Shown piece after piece: positions 26,513 through 35,903 of a stretch of DNA of 64,000 nucleotides. A program made the translations under genes and the position numbers. The DNA lies in assembly GCF_003345295.1 (NCBI RefSeq), contig NZ_CP031055.1, positions 2,604,001 to 2,668,000 of the forward strand, read 5' to 3'. Origin of the DNA: Vibrio splendidus. Lineage in GTDB: Bacteria > Pseudomonadota > Gammaproteobacteria > Enterobacterales > Vibrionaceae. Below the pieces are notes generated by a model. The model saw only the letters and a program-made list of their open reading frames with translations, was not told where the DNA came from and did not search any database. How positions within the stretch are numbered: the stretch's first letter is position 1; each line of letters begins with the position of its first letter.

Positions 26513-28912
26513 TTACCATTGAAAAAGCTTTTTTAGCCACTGTTTTGGTTGACTTTCACAACCCTTTTTAATGTTTCCATTCTCATCCCAAACCGGCAGT
26601 TTAACCTTACCGTCACAGTCAAACTCTAAAGCCCCTTCAGAAGTCCGAGTAAAACTTGCCGTCGTAATGCCATTCGGCCAAGGCAACAATAACTGCTCTG
26701 GAGTTCGATGTTTCAAGTAATCGGCATAGACACGTAACGCACCACTAGAGCCCGTAAGTTTAGTCGGCTTATTATCATCGCGTCCTAGCCAGATGGTAGT
26801 GACTTCACGACCATCAACACCCACGAACCAACTGTCTCGGCTGTCATTACTGGTACCCGTTTTACCGGCTAATCCTGCCCATGCAAACTGGCCTTGTAGG
26901 AAACGTCCAGTACCTTCCGACACACCACGTTTCATGGCATAAGTTGTCAACCAAGCTGCTTGCTGGTCAACGCTTTGTGATACACGAGGGATCGACTGAT
27001 ATAAAACCTCACCATCGTTATCAACAACTGAACGAAGCGCAGACAAAGGTGCTATACGGCCAGAGTTGGTAATCGTTTGGTACATCTGCGCTACCTGAAA
27101 TGGGGTCAATGAGAATGAACCCAAAAACATCGATGGCACTGGGCGAATTTCGTTTTTATCGACACCCAGTTTTCCAATCGTATCCGACACGCTATCAATA
27201 CCTAACTGCATGCCCAAGCGAACCGTTGGTACATTGTAAGACTTAGAAAGCGCCACATACAAAGGCACCTCTCCGCGAAACTTGCGATCGAAGTTTCTTG
27301 GGCTCCATACGCTGCCTTTACTGCCTTTCAAGCTTAGTGGAGTATCCATCAAGGTTGTCGCCAATGTGTACTTCTGGGGTTGCTCTAATGCGGTTAAGTA
27401 GATTGCTGGTTTAACCAAAGAACCAATAGGACGACTCGCATTCAAGGCTCGATTGAAACCATCGTAGCCAGTGCGTTTACCACCGACCATCGCACGAATT
27501 TCACCAGTATTTCTATCCACTGCAATAGCAGCAGCCTCTAGCTTGTTACCTGCAGTTTTAGATAAATCAGGCACCTTACGAGCAATCGATGTCTCTAGCT
27601 TGTCTTGAGAAACAGGATCCAGAGAGGTAAATACTCGAATACCTTTCTGTGCTTCAAATCGATCACCGACATATCTCTTAAGCTCAATATTGACTTGCTG
27701 GAAGTAAGCGGGCTGACGGCTCGCAATGCGTGGGTTATCTTGAATATCCAAGTCTCGGCTTGCGGCTTCTTCGTACTGTTTCGGCGTCAATATGTCTTGT
27801 TGCATCAGCAAACGTAGAACCAAATCTCGTCGAGTCTTAGCTCGCTCAGGGTAACGAACCGGGTTGTAATACGAAGGTCCTTTGACCATACCGACCAGCA
27901 GTGCTAGTTGGTCGATTCGGAGTTCTTGAATCGGTTGCCCGAAATACAAGCGAGATGCTAACCCAAAGCCATGAATCGCTTGCCCACCATTTTGCCCAAG
28001 ATAAACCTCGTTTAAGTAGGCTTCTAAGATGCGGTCTTTGCTGTAACGATGATCCAAGATAAGTGCAATATAGGCTTCGCGAACCTTACGCCATAATGTG
28101 CGCTCACTAGATAAGAACAGGTTTTTTGCCAACTGTTGCGTCAACGTACTACCACCTTGTACGGTTCGCCCTGCTTTTACATTGACCACCATCGCACGAG
28201 CGATTGCCAGTGGCGATACCCCATCGTGCTGATAGAAATTTCGGTCTTCGGTTGCCAGCAATGCATCAACCATCACCTCTGGGAACTGATTACGTTTTAA
28301 GAACAGACGCTGCTCATCGCTACTTTTTTCAAGCATGCCAAGCATTTTCGGTTCAACACGCAGATACCCCATGTCGCCTTTCTTCTCTAGCGACTGAATA
28401 CGAGTTAACTCGTTGCCATTGAAATGCAGCATCACATGGCGATCCGATTCTGGTCCATCGACAAACTCGAACGGGCGACGAATCATTTCAATCTTGGTTG
28501 AGGAAGAAGAGTATTCGCCAGGGTGACGAGGAGCGTTCACCTTACGATAATTGAGTACATCCAGCTCATTCTTAACCTGTACCAAACTTACCTGAGTTCC
28601 CGGAGACAGGTCCAGCACTCGCGCATAAACCACGGTTGGCAAATCAAACAACTGACCTTCAAAACGCTGCTTGACCACGGAATCAAGATAAATACCGACG
28701 AACAACAGCAATGCAGCAAGTGCCAAGCCTGCTTTCCAAGAAATGCCCCACAGGATCTTCAACCAACCTCTCTTGCCAGACGGCTTAGCTTTAGGTTTAG
28801 TCTTTTTCGCTGCTGCTCTTGGCTTTCTAGGCTTGGCTTTGGTCGCTGGTGACTTCTTTGCTGGCGCTTTTTTAGGTGGTGCCTTTTTGGGCGTTAACAT
28901 TTTGGTCATCAT
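26513..28912 (-). CDS. mrcB: Penicillin-binding protein 1B
   Basis: A 799-residue bifunctional murein synthase. A lysine/proline-rich cytoplasmic tail (to about residue 50) is followed by a membrane helix (WKAGLALAALLLFVGIYL), a UB2H-like region and the GT51 glycosyltransferase with EDRNFYQHDG and GGSTLTQQLAKN. The transpeptidase has SxxK in GSLVKPA, SYN in SKSYNVP and KTG in AGKTGTSND. All catalytic motifs are intact. It polymerises and cross-links peptidoglycan, with the UB2H region the usual LpoB contact. Its ATG overlaps the hrpB stop codon by four bases (ATGA), so the two are co-translated. Confidence 0.95.
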   Translation of the reverse strand: MMTKMLTPKKAPPKKAPAKKSPATKAKPRKPRAAAKKTKPKAKPSGKRGWLKILWGISWKAGLALAALLLFVGIYLDSVVKQRFEGQLFDLPTVVYARVLDLSPGTQVSLVQVKNELDVLNYRKVNAPRHPGEYSSSSTKIEMIRRPFEFVDGPESDRHVMLHFNGNELTRIQSLEKKGDMGYLRVEPKMLGMLEKSSDEQRLFLKRNQFPEVMVDALLATEDRNFYQHDGVSPLAIARAMVVNVKAGRTVQGGSTLTQQLAKNLFLSSERTLWRKVREAYIALILDHRYSKDRILEAYLNEVYLGQNGGQAIHGFGLASRLYFGQPIQELRIDQLALLVGMVKGPSYYNPVRYPERAKTRRDLVLRLLMQQDILTPKQYEEAASRDLDIQDNPRIASRQPAYFQQVNIELKRYVGDRFEAQKGIRVFTSLDPVSQDKLETSIARKVPDLSKTAGNKLEAAAIAVDRNTGEIRAMVGGKRTGYDGFNRALNASRPIGSLVKPAIYLTALEQPQKYTLATTLMDTPLSLKGSKGSVWSPRNFDRKFRGEVPLYVALSKSYNVPTVRLGMQLGIDSVSDTIGKLGVDKNEIRPVPSMFLGSFSLTPFQVAQMYQTITNSGRIAPLSALRSVVDNDGEVLYQSIPRVSQSVDQQAAWLTTYAMKRGVSEGTGRFLQGQFAWAGLAGKTGTSNDSRDSWFVGVDGREVTTIWLGRDDNKPTKLTGSSGALRVYADYLKHRTPEQLLLPWPNGITTASFTRTSEGALEFDCDGKVKLPVWDENGNIKKGCESQPKQWLKKLFQW

Positions 28913-31407
28913 CGATTCAACTGTCGTTTAGTTTTAGTGGTTGCTACATGGTTAGCAGGGTCATCTGGCCAAGGATGTTTTGGGTAACGGCCTTTCATTT
29001 CTTTTTGTACTTCTTTGTACGCGCCAGCCCAAAAGCCAGCTAAATCTTGAGTAATTTGTAGTGGTCGCTGAGCTGGAGAAAGTAGCTCAAGCACCACTTT
29101 TTTACGCCCTTGCGCGATCAATGGCGAGTCTCGTTCACCAAAGACTTCCTGCATTCGTACTGAGATCACTGGCTCAGACTGATACTGGTAGCGAATTGCT
29201 TTTTTACTGCCCGTCGGCATCAGATAGTCGGTAGGCAGCCATTGTTCAACTTCTTGATTCAACGGCCAACCAAGGTATGCCGACAGTGCTTGTTCAATCG
29301 ATACATTCGACAGCCCTTTGGCAGACTTAATGCCATTTAAATACGGCGATAGCCACTCATCAAGATGTTCAACTAAACTCGCGTCATCCATCGCTGGCCA
29401 ATCATGCTCAGGCATCCAAAGCTCAGCACAGCGTACACGCTCAACTAACTGCTTAGCCGAAGATGTCCAATGTAAGCGATCCAATCCGCATCGAGCGATA
29501 TAATTGAGCAGCGCTTGGCTCGCCTGATTCGCATCTGGTTCTGGTAAAGCTTTGGTGCTGATAATCAACTTGCCCAGAGACACTCGCTGCTCTGCCACTA
29601 AGCGGCCACGTTTCTCATCCCAATCGGCGTAATCTGAACGCACAAACAGTTTTGGGAATTCAGCTTCTAGCTGCGAAATATCAACGGCAGTGGCTAAGAA
29701 AATCTGACTGGCTCGCCCTGTGCTACGCATCAAATCAATCACTACGATATAGTCATTGTTCGCCAATGGGTCATCGTCACGAACTTCAGCCCCGTGGCCA
29801 TTCGCAAGAAGGAAAGCACTGCTGGTTGAGCTTCTCACTTGTGCAATTCGGTCTGGGAAGGCAAAACAAAGCACTAATGGTAGCAATGATTCGTCAACTT
29901 GTGACAAATCCAGGTGATGATTAAGTTTACCTGCGAGACTTTTCGCTCGCTGCATCACAACGCTATTTTTTGAGTGTTTTCTTTGCTTCAGTCGATGCAA
30001 CGAATGCTGCATATCTGTCACATTGCGCTCTGTCTCTTCCAGTAAAGCGGCAGCAACAATCGAGATGTTCAGTAGTTCTTGGCTGCTTTGCTGCGCTTTA
30101 ACCAACATACTGGCGATGCGAGGTTCAAGTCCTAAGCGTTGAGCCTGTTTTCCTAGTGCCGTAAATTGACCATTACCGTCTAACAGTTCCAGGTTTTGTA
30201 AGAGTTGCTTGGCTTGTTCTGTTGAAGCTTTCGGTGGAATGTCTAACCATTGCAATTCATCAGCACTTGCGGCTCCCCATTGTGTCAATTCAGACACCAA
30301 CGAAGACAAATCAGAATGAAGAATCTCAGGTTCTGGCACAGCAGGTTGCTGCATCAACTGTGTTTCGCTGTACAAACGAACACACAGGCCCTCTTCAATT
30401 CGCCCAGCACGACCTGCTCTTTGTTCAGCAGAAGACTGCGAGATTTTCACTTGCTCAAGCTTAGTAATACCGGTTTTCAGATCGAACTTCGCCACACGTT
30501 CAAGCCCGGAATCGACCACCAGTCGAATACCTTCAATGGTCAAAGAAGTCTCAGCAATATTGGTCGCTAACACCACCTTTCGACGCCCTTTCTCTGATGG
30601 CGCGATCGCTTTCTGCTGTTGAGGAAAACTGAGTTGTCCATACAGAGGACACACATCGATATCGCTGGCGAGTTGTTCCAGTTGAGATTCGACTTGCTTA
30701 ATCGCCGAGACACCCGGCAAGAAAGCCAAAAGTGAGCCTGACTGTTTCTCCATCAGAGAACGAATCACGCTGGCCATCTTAGGGGCTAAATATTCATTCG
30801 AGCCTAATGGCTGATAACGGAAGTCGACCGGGAAAGTTCGCCCTTGTGATTCAACATACTTGGCATCAGGCAACAAAGATTGCAAAGCTTGTTGATCTAA
30901 CGTCGCCGACATTACAATCACTTTTAGATCATCACGCAGTGCTTCTTGGATCTCTAAGCTAAAGGCCAGCGCGGTATCTGCATGGATACTGCGCTCATGA
31001 AACTCATCAAAGATCACCATATCAACCCCAGTCAATTCAGGGTCGGTTTGGATCATTCTCGTCATAATCCCTTCGGTTACGATTTCCAAGCGAGTCGCAC
31101 TGCTGGTTTTAGATTCACCACGAACTCTAAAACCTATGCTCTCTCCCACTTTTTCTCCCAATTGGCTGGCTAAGTAAGTTGCGATATTCCTTGCCGCCAA
31201 ACGCCTCGGCTCAAGCATAATGATTTTGCCTTGAACTGCGTTGGTCTTAACTAACTGTAATGGGAAGAATGTTGACTTACCCGCACCGGGAGCAGCCTTT
31301 AGAATAAGTTGAGTGTGTGTTTCTATGCCAGCGAGCAGATCTGGCATCACAGCTTCTATGGGCAGTTGTGGCAATGGGAGAACCTTGTGGTGTAATGTTG
31401 GCAACAT
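28909..31407 (-). CDS. hrpB: ATP-dependent RNA helicase HrpB
   Basis: An 832-residue DExH helicase. Motif I is AAPGAGKSTF, motif II is DEFHERS, motif III is SATLDQ and motif VI is QRAGRAGR. The HA2 and DUF1605-type C-terminal regions of HrpB follow, ending with a basic tail. The cellular substrate of HrpB is unsettled. It overlaps mrcB by four bases downstream. Only 34 bases separate its annotated start from the divergent sfsA start; a later Met (residue 21) would widen this gap, but the N-terminal segment QLPIEAVMPDLL aligns with other HrpB proteins, so I keep the longer form. Confidence 0.93.
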   Translation of the reverse strand: MLPTLHHKVLPLPQLPIEAVMPDLLAGIETHTQLILKAAPGAGKSTFFPLQLVKTNAVQGKIIMLEPRRLAARNIATYLASQLGEKVGESIGFRVRGESKTSSATRLEIVTEGIMTRMIQTDPELTGVDMVIFDEFHERSIHADTALAFSLEIQEALRDDLKVIVMSATLDQQALQSLLPDAKYVESQGRTFPVDFRYQPLGSNEYLAPKMASVIRSLMEKQSGSLLAFLPGVSAIKQVESQLEQLASDIDVCPLYGQLSFPQQQKAIAPSEKGRRKVVLATNIAETSLTIEGIRLVVDSGLERVAKFDLKTGITKLEQVKISQSSAEQRAGRAGRIEEGLCVRLYSETQLMQQPAVPEPEILHSDLSSLVSELTQWGAASADELQWLDIPPKASTEQAKQLLQNLELLDGNGQFTALGKQAQRLGLEPRIASMLVKAQQSSQELLNISIVAAALLEETERNVTDMQHSLHRLKQRKHSKNSVVMQRAKSLAGKLNHHLDLSQVDESLLPLVLCFAFPDRIAQVRSSTSSAFLLANGHGAEVRDDDPLANNDYIVVIDLMRSTGRASQIFLATAVDISQLEAEFPKLFVRSDYADWDEKRGRLVAEQRVSLGKLIISTKALPEPDANQASQALLNYIARCGLDRLHWTSSAKQLVERVRCAELWMPEHDWPAMDDASLVEHLDEWLSPYLNGIKSAKGLSNVSIEQALSAYLGWPLNQEVEQWLPTDYLMPTGSKKAIRYQYQSEPVISVRMQEVFGERDSPLIAQGRKKVVLELLSPAQRPLQITQDLAGFWAGAYKEVQKEMKGRYPKHPWPDDPANHVATTKTKRQLNR

Positions 31408-31441
31408 TGTACATAAAAACCTACCTGTCTAAATAAGTAAT

Positions 31442-32203
31442 ATGCACTTCAATCCTCCATTAGAGCCAGCGACTCTTATTAAACGCTATAAACGTTTTCT
31501 CACTGACATCCAACTTCCAGACGGCAGCGAACGTACTATTCATTGCGCTAACACTGGAGCAATGACGGGATGTGCGACCCCTGGCAATACGGTGTGGTAC
31601 TCAACATCCGATAATGCAAAAAGAAAATACCCAAACAGCTGGGAGATCTCAGAAACAGACAAAGGTCACCGTATTTGTGTAAATACTGCGCGAGCAAACC
31701 AGTTGGCAGTGGAAGCAATTGAAAATAATACTATAGTTGAACTCTTAGGCTATAACGCGTTACGAACCGAAGTGAAATATGGCAGTGAGAATAGTCGAAT
31801 TGATATTCTGCTTGAAGATAACGAAAAGCCGCCTTGCTATATCGAAGTAAAAAGCGTCACTTTGCTCGACGAACAACAAACGTCCACGAAGCAACAAATA
31901 TCAACTAAACAACAAGCGTCAACCAAAGGGCAAGGCTTTTTCCCTGATGCGGTCACCACCAGAGGCCAGAAACATCTGCGTGAACTCACAGAAATGGTCG
32001 AATCTGGAAATAGAGCCGTACTTTTATTCACTGTTTTGCATTCAGGTATTGAAAAAGTGTCTGCGGCACACCATATAGACGCCAAATATTCGTTATTACT
32101 AAAACAAGCACAAGACGCTGGTGTTGAAGTGCTTTGCTATAAAGCAGAGCTCAGCAGTACTCAAATACAACTAAAACAAGCTGTTGAATTTATCAATAGC
32201 TAA
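31442..32203 (+). CDS. sfsA: Sugar fermentation stimulation protein A
   Basis: A 253-residue SfsA-family protein, with the family N-terminus (NPPLEPATLIKRYKRFL), then CANTGAMTGCATPG, YIEVKSVTL and FPDAVTTRGQKHLREL. The DxExK-like core places it among putative DNA- or nuclease-like proteins; the biochemical role is unclear. Between VKSVTL and FPDAV it carries three tandem QQxSTK repeats that E. coli SfsA lacks (see the separate repeat entry). It reads divergently from hrpB and upstream of dksA, a conserved order. The frame is intact across the repeat. Confidence 0.93.
   Translation: MHFNPPLEPATLIKRYKRFLTDIQLPDGSERTIHCANTGAMTGCATPGNTVWYSTSDNAKRKYPNSWEISETDKGHRICVNTARANQLAVEAIENNTIVELLGYNALRTEVKYGSENSRIDILLEDNEKPPCYIEVKSVTLLDEQQTSTKQQISTKQQASTKGQGFFPDAVTTRGQKHLRELTEMVESGNRAVLLFTVLHSGIEKVSAAHHIDAKYSLLLKQAQDAGVEVLCYKAELSSTQIQLKQAVEFINS
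31874..31927 (+). repeat. In-frame 18-bp tandem repeat (3 copies) in sfsA
   Basis: Three adjacent 18-bp units encode QQTSTK, QQISTK and QQASTK. The copies differ at several third positions, so the expansion is not recent. It sits in a surface loop position next to the catalytic-looking core. Confidence 0.85.
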
Positions 32204-32338
32204 GCAAAAATGCTGAACTATTCACATTGATTGCAAGTTTGAGCAAGAGTATTTGCCACCATTCGTTCTTTCTGCTATAGATACCCGCCTTAAAATTAGC
32301 TGCTTTGCAGTTGACTAGGTGTAAATAGGAGATGCTGT

Positions 32339-32785
32339 ATGCCAGAATCTAAGAAAAAAGCGCTAGGCATCCTAGCCATCGCAGGTGTTGAACCGTACCA
32401 AGCAAAACCAGGTGAAGAATACATGTCACCTGAGCAAACGGAACATTTTACAAAAATTTTAGCAGCTTGGCGCAACCAGCTCAGGGAAGAAGTTGATCGT
32501 ACTGTGCACCACATGCAGGACGAAGCAGCAAATTTCCCAGACCCAGTTGACCGTGCTTCTCAAGAAGAAGAATTCAGCCTAGAGTTACGTAACCGTGACC
32601 GTGAGCGCCGTCTTATCAAGAAAATTGAGAAGACACTAGACAAGATCGAAGAAGACGATTTCGGCTTCTGTGACTCTTGCGGTGTCGAGATTGGCATTCG
32701 TCGTCTTGAAGCTCGTCCAACTGCTGACCTTTGTATTGACTGTAAAACACTTGCAGAGATCAAAGAGAAACAGATGCAAGGTTAA
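32339..32785 (+). CDS. dksA: RNA polymerase-binding transcription factor DksA
   Basis: A 148-residue DksA. A long coiled-coil (about residues 35-105) carries acidic tip residues near EAANFPDPVDRASQEEE. The four-cysteine zinc finger is CDSC-X17-CIDC, all four cysteines present. It binds the RNA polymerase secondary channel and works with ppGpp to control rRNA and stress promoters. GGAG upstream supports the start. The order sfsA-dksA-gluQ-pcnB is conserved. A strong terminator follows at 32803. Confidence 0.96.
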   Translation: MPESKKKALGILAIAGVEPYQAKPGEEYMSPEQTEHFTKILAAWRNQLREEVDRTVHHMQDEAANFPDPVDRASQEEEFSLELRNRDRERRLIKKIEKTLDKIEEDDFGFCDSCGVEIGIRRLEARPTADLCIDCKTLAEIKEKQMQG

Positions 32786-32802
32786 TTCTTGCGGATGTAA
32801 AG

Positions 32803-32827
32803 AAAGGGAGCTTTGGCTCCCTTTTTT
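32803..32827 (+). terminator. Terminator of dksA
   Basis: A nine-base stem AAAGGGAGC with GCTCCCTTT and loop TTTG is followed by further T. It lies 18 bases after the dksA stop. Confidence 0.88.
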
Positions 32828-32984
32828 GTTTGTTATCCAAGCTGGATATTTCAAGATTTTGATAGCAAATCAACAGCTTTAGCTTGTTTTTACGTATTAA
32901 TACGATGACTAAACGAACCAAAGCAATAGATAAACGTCTTAAGAATCGGCTACTGCGGTACCATCAAGATTAGGTTTTTCACTT

Positions 32985-33860
32985 ATGAATTATATCGGGC
33001 GCTTTGCACCATCACCGTCAGGTCCTCTTCATTTTGGATCACTGGTTGCTGCTCTTGGTAGCTACTTTCAAGCGAAATCGAACCAAGGACAATGGTTAGT
33101 TCGCATGGAAGACCTCGATCCACCAAGAGAAATGGCCGGCGCTGCAGACCTCATTCTTAAGACGCTTGAGGCTTACCACCTATTTTGGGATGACGAAGTC
33201 GTTTATCAAAGCCAACGTCATGGCTTGTATCAAGCTCAAATCGATCAATGGGTCGCTGACAATCAAGCCTACTACTGCCAATGCACACGCAAGCAGATAA
33301 AGTCTCTGGGTGGGTTTTATAATGGTCACTGCCGAAACGCAGGTTTGATTGATTCAGGCGAACAAGCCGTGCGCTTGTGCATGGACTTTCCAGTCGAGTC
33401 TTTTGACGATGTTCGTCACGGTACGATTCAAATCCCTAAAGCATTGGCTGAAGAAGATTTTATTATCAAACGCAGAGATGGATTGTTTGCCTATAACTTG
33501 GCGGTTGTCCTTGATGACATCGAGCAAGGGGTAACAGAAGTCGTAAGAGGCGCTGACCTGATAGAGCCTACAGGTCGACAAATCAGTTTGTATAAGACAC
33601 TCAAGCAAAAAACCGTGAGTTACTTGCACTTACCATTGGCAACCGATGGCTTGGGGAATAAACTGTCAAAACAGAACCATGCCACCGCGATCGATCTCGA
33701 CAACCCAAAACCAACGCTGCTCGACGCTATGCGATTCTTAGGTTTTGGTATCCCGCATGCCCTCTGTGAGGCTTCAATGGATGAGATTTTGTTATGGGGA
33801 ACTCAGCAATGGAACGTCAGCCAGTTACCTGATAGTTTACAAAAAGAGCACAGCGATTAG
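32985..33860 (+). CDS. gluQ: Glutamyl-Q tRNA(Asp) synthetase
   Basis: A 291-residue GluRS-like protein lacking the anticodon-binding domain. The HIGH-like motif is SGPLHFGSL and the KMSKS-like motif is KLSKQ. A zinc-site region includes YCQCTRKQI...HCRN. It activates glutamate and attaches it to queuosine at position 34 of tRNA(Asp). The gene follows dksA, as is common in gammaproteobacteria, but after a terminator and a 199-base gap, so it probably has its own promoter. No sign of truncation. Confidence 0.93.
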   Translation: MNYIGRFAPSPSGPLHFGSLVAALGSYFQAKSNQGQWLVRMEDLDPPREMAGAADLILKTLEAYHLFWDDEVVYQSQRHGLYQAQIDQWVADNQAYYCQCTRKQIKSLGGFYNGHCRNAGLIDSGEQAVRLCMDFPVESFDDVRHGTIQIPKALAEEDFIIKRRDGLFAYNLAVVLDDIEQGVTEVVRGADLIEPTGRQISLYKTLKQKTVSYLHLPLATDGLGNKLSKQNHATAIDLDNPKPTLLDAMRFLGFGIPHALCEASMDEILLWGTQQWNVSQLPDSLQKEHSD

Positions 33861-33905
33861 CTCAAAACTAACGGTAAATAGCAAAAACGACACATAAAAA
33901 TGCCA

Positions 33906-33925
33906 TAACCAACTGCAGTGGTTAA
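33906..33925 (+). repeat. Short dyad between gluQ and pcnB
   Basis: TAACCA and TGGTTA pair around ACTGCAG in the 183-base gap between gluQ and pcnB. It lacks a T-run, so it is a weak structure; the rest of the gap shows no clear signal. Confidence 0.3.
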
Positions 33926-34043
33926 GCAGACGATGTTCTCAAATGGCTCGCGCTAAGCTATCATTAGCCGCAATTAAACTCTGCACTACCACTTTGGACT
34001 AAGAGAAAAACAAAGTTGGCGATACCTACTTTGTTCTAAACTA

Positions 34044-35399
34044 ATGAATACAAACGACAATACCCCAAGCGAACAACGCGGATTCCACGAATTAGCTCTG
34101 AATATATATACTCGTCAAGAGCACAATATTTCACGCAAGCAGATCAGCGACAACGCACTAAAAGTGCTATATCGCCTGAATGGTGCGGGTTTTGACGCAT
34201 TTCTAGTCGGTGGTGGTGTTCGCGATATCTTATTAGGCTCACAGCCAAAAGATTTTGATATTGCGACCAACGCAACACCAGAACAAATCAAAAACCTCTT
34301 CAGAAACTGTCGCCTTATCGGTCGCCGTTTCCGCTTAGCACATATCATGTTTGGTCGTGACATCATTGAAGTGGCAACTTTCCGTGGCCACCACCAAGAG
34401 CCATCGAAAAACGTTTCTGCGCAATCTGATGAAGGCATGTTGCTACGCGATAACGTGTACGGCAATGTTGATGAAGATGCAGAGCGTCGTGACTTCACTA
34501 TTAATGCGATGTACTACAACATTGCAGACTACAGCATTCACGATTACGCGGGTGGTGTGGAAGATTTAGAAGACAAGCTGATCCGCTTAATTGGCGATCC
34601 AGAAACTCGCTACCGTGAAGACCCGGTACGTATGCTTCGCGCAATGCGTTTCGCCGCTAAACTGGATTTCGATATTGAAGAAGACACAGCAGACCCTATC
34701 GAAGAGCTGGCACACCTGCTAAAAGATATCCCAGCAGCGCGCCTTTACGAAGAGTCTCTGAAATTACTTCAATCAGGTCACGGTTTAGAAACCTATCACC
34801 TAATGCGTGAATACAACCTGTTCCAACAGATGTTCCCTGCAATTGCAGAGCACTTCACTGAAGGTTACGACTCTCATACAGAGCAGATGCTTGACTTAGT
34901 ACTCGACTCAACCGACCTTCGCATAGAAGATGGCAAGCGAGTAAACCCTGCATTTATGTTTGCAGCGATTCTTTGGTACCCAATGAACAAGCTCGCAGAC
35001 AAGCTTGTCGCTGAACAGGGTATGGCGCATTACGATGCGATCATGGAAGCGAGCAACATCATTCTTGACCAGCAAGTTAAGTCTATTGCTATTCCTCGTC
35101 GTCACACGGCGACCGTTCGTGAAGTTTGGCAACTGCAATTGCGACTGCCTCGTCGTAACGGTAAACGTGCCGTTCGTCTTATGGAACTGAATAAGTTCCG
35201 TGCTGGTTACGACTTCCTAGAAATGCGTGGCGAGATTGAGGGTGGCGAAACCAAAGAACTAGCAAAATGGTGGGAGCGTTATCAGACCGCAGGCCGCAAC
35301 ATGCGTCAAGCGATGGCTAACGACGTTGCAGCACCATCAAAATCTGGCCATCGTCGCCGTAAGACTTACCGAAATAAAAAGAGTAAGCAGTCCGAATGA
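34044..35399 (+). CDS. pcnB: Poly(A) polymerase I
   Basis: A 451-residue class II nucleotidyltransferase. The GGGVRDILLG and DFDIATNATP motifs hold the catalytic Asp residues, followed by GRRFRLAH and the RRDFTINAMYY motif. A very basic C-terminal tail (RRRKTYRNKKSKQSE) is typical of PcnB against CCA-adding enzymes. It adds 3' poly(A) tails that promote RNA decay. No good ribosome-binding site precedes ATG 34044 (CTTTGTTCTAAACTA), which may mean low expression, a known feature of E. coli pcnB. The stop overlaps folK as ATGA. Confidence 0.93.
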   Translation: MNTNDNTPSEQRGFHELALNIYTRQEHNISRKQISDNALKVLYRLNGAGFDAFLVGGGVRDILLGSQPKDFDIATNATPEQIKNLFRNCRLIGRRFRLAHIMFGRDIIEVATFRGHHQEPSKNVSAQSDEGMLLRDNVYGNVDEDAERRDFTINAMYYNIADYSIHDYAGGVEDLEDKLIRLIGDPETRYREDPVRMLRAMRFAAKLDFDIEEDTADPIEELAHLLKDIPAARLYEESLKLLQSGHGLETYHLMREYNLFQQMFPAIAEHFTEGYDSHTEQMLDLVLDSTDLRIEDGKRVNPAFMFAAILWYPMNKLADKLVAEQGMAHYDAIMEASNIILDQQVKSIAIPRRHTATVREVWQLQLRLPRRNGKRAVRLMELNKFRAGYDFLEMRGEIEGGETKELAKWWERYQTAGRNMRQAMANDVAAPSKSGHRRRKTYRNKKSKQSE

Positions 35400-35881
35400 T
35401 AACGGCTTATATTGCGGTCGGCAGCAACCTTGCCGACCCAGTTAGCCAAGCAAACTTGGCTATCGAAACGCTAAAAAGCCTACCGCGATCAACGTTTGTT
35501 GCGACCTCTCAGCTATATAGTAGCACTCCAATGGGGCCGAAAAACCAACCTGACTACATCAACGCGGTAGTAGCAATCCAAACCGAATTAACGCCAATTG
35601 AACTACTTGATTGCACTCAAAAGATCGAGCTAGAACAAGGGCGCGTCCGTAAAGACGAGCGTTGGGGGCCAAGAACCTTGGATCTCGACATTGTGTTATA
35701 CGGCAATGAGGTGATCGATTCAGAGCGCTTAATCGTTCCTCATTACGGAATGAAAGAACGAGAGTTTGTACTTTACCCGCTTGCTGAAATCGCACCAAGT
35801 TTACAACTCCCTGATGGGACTGAGCTGACAGAACTACTCAAAATAGTTGATAAGAACGGGCTCAATGTTTGGCAACAATAG
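35396..35881 (+). CDS. folK: 2-amino-4-hydroxy-6-hydroxymethyldihydropteridine pyrophosphokinase
   Basis: A 161-residue HPPK. The family signature is RWGPRTLDLDIVLYG, holding the two Mg-binding aspartates, and the N-terminal AYIAVGSNLADP is typical. It transfers pyrophosphate from ATP to the pterin in folate synthesis. The ATG overlaps the pcnB stop by four bases, so translation is coupled. panB follows 22 bases later, giving a pcnB-folK-panB-panC operon. Confidence 0.95.
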   Translation: MITAYIAVGSNLADPVSQANLAIETLKSLPRSTFVATSQLYSSTPMGPKNQPDYINAVVAIQTELTPIELLDCTQKIELEQGRVRKDERWGPRTLDLDIVLYGNEVIDSERLIVPHYGMKEREFVLYPLAEIAPSLQLPDGTELTELLKIVDKNGLNVWQQ

Positions 35882-35903
35882 CCAAGCGCATTAAGGAAAA
35901 CCA

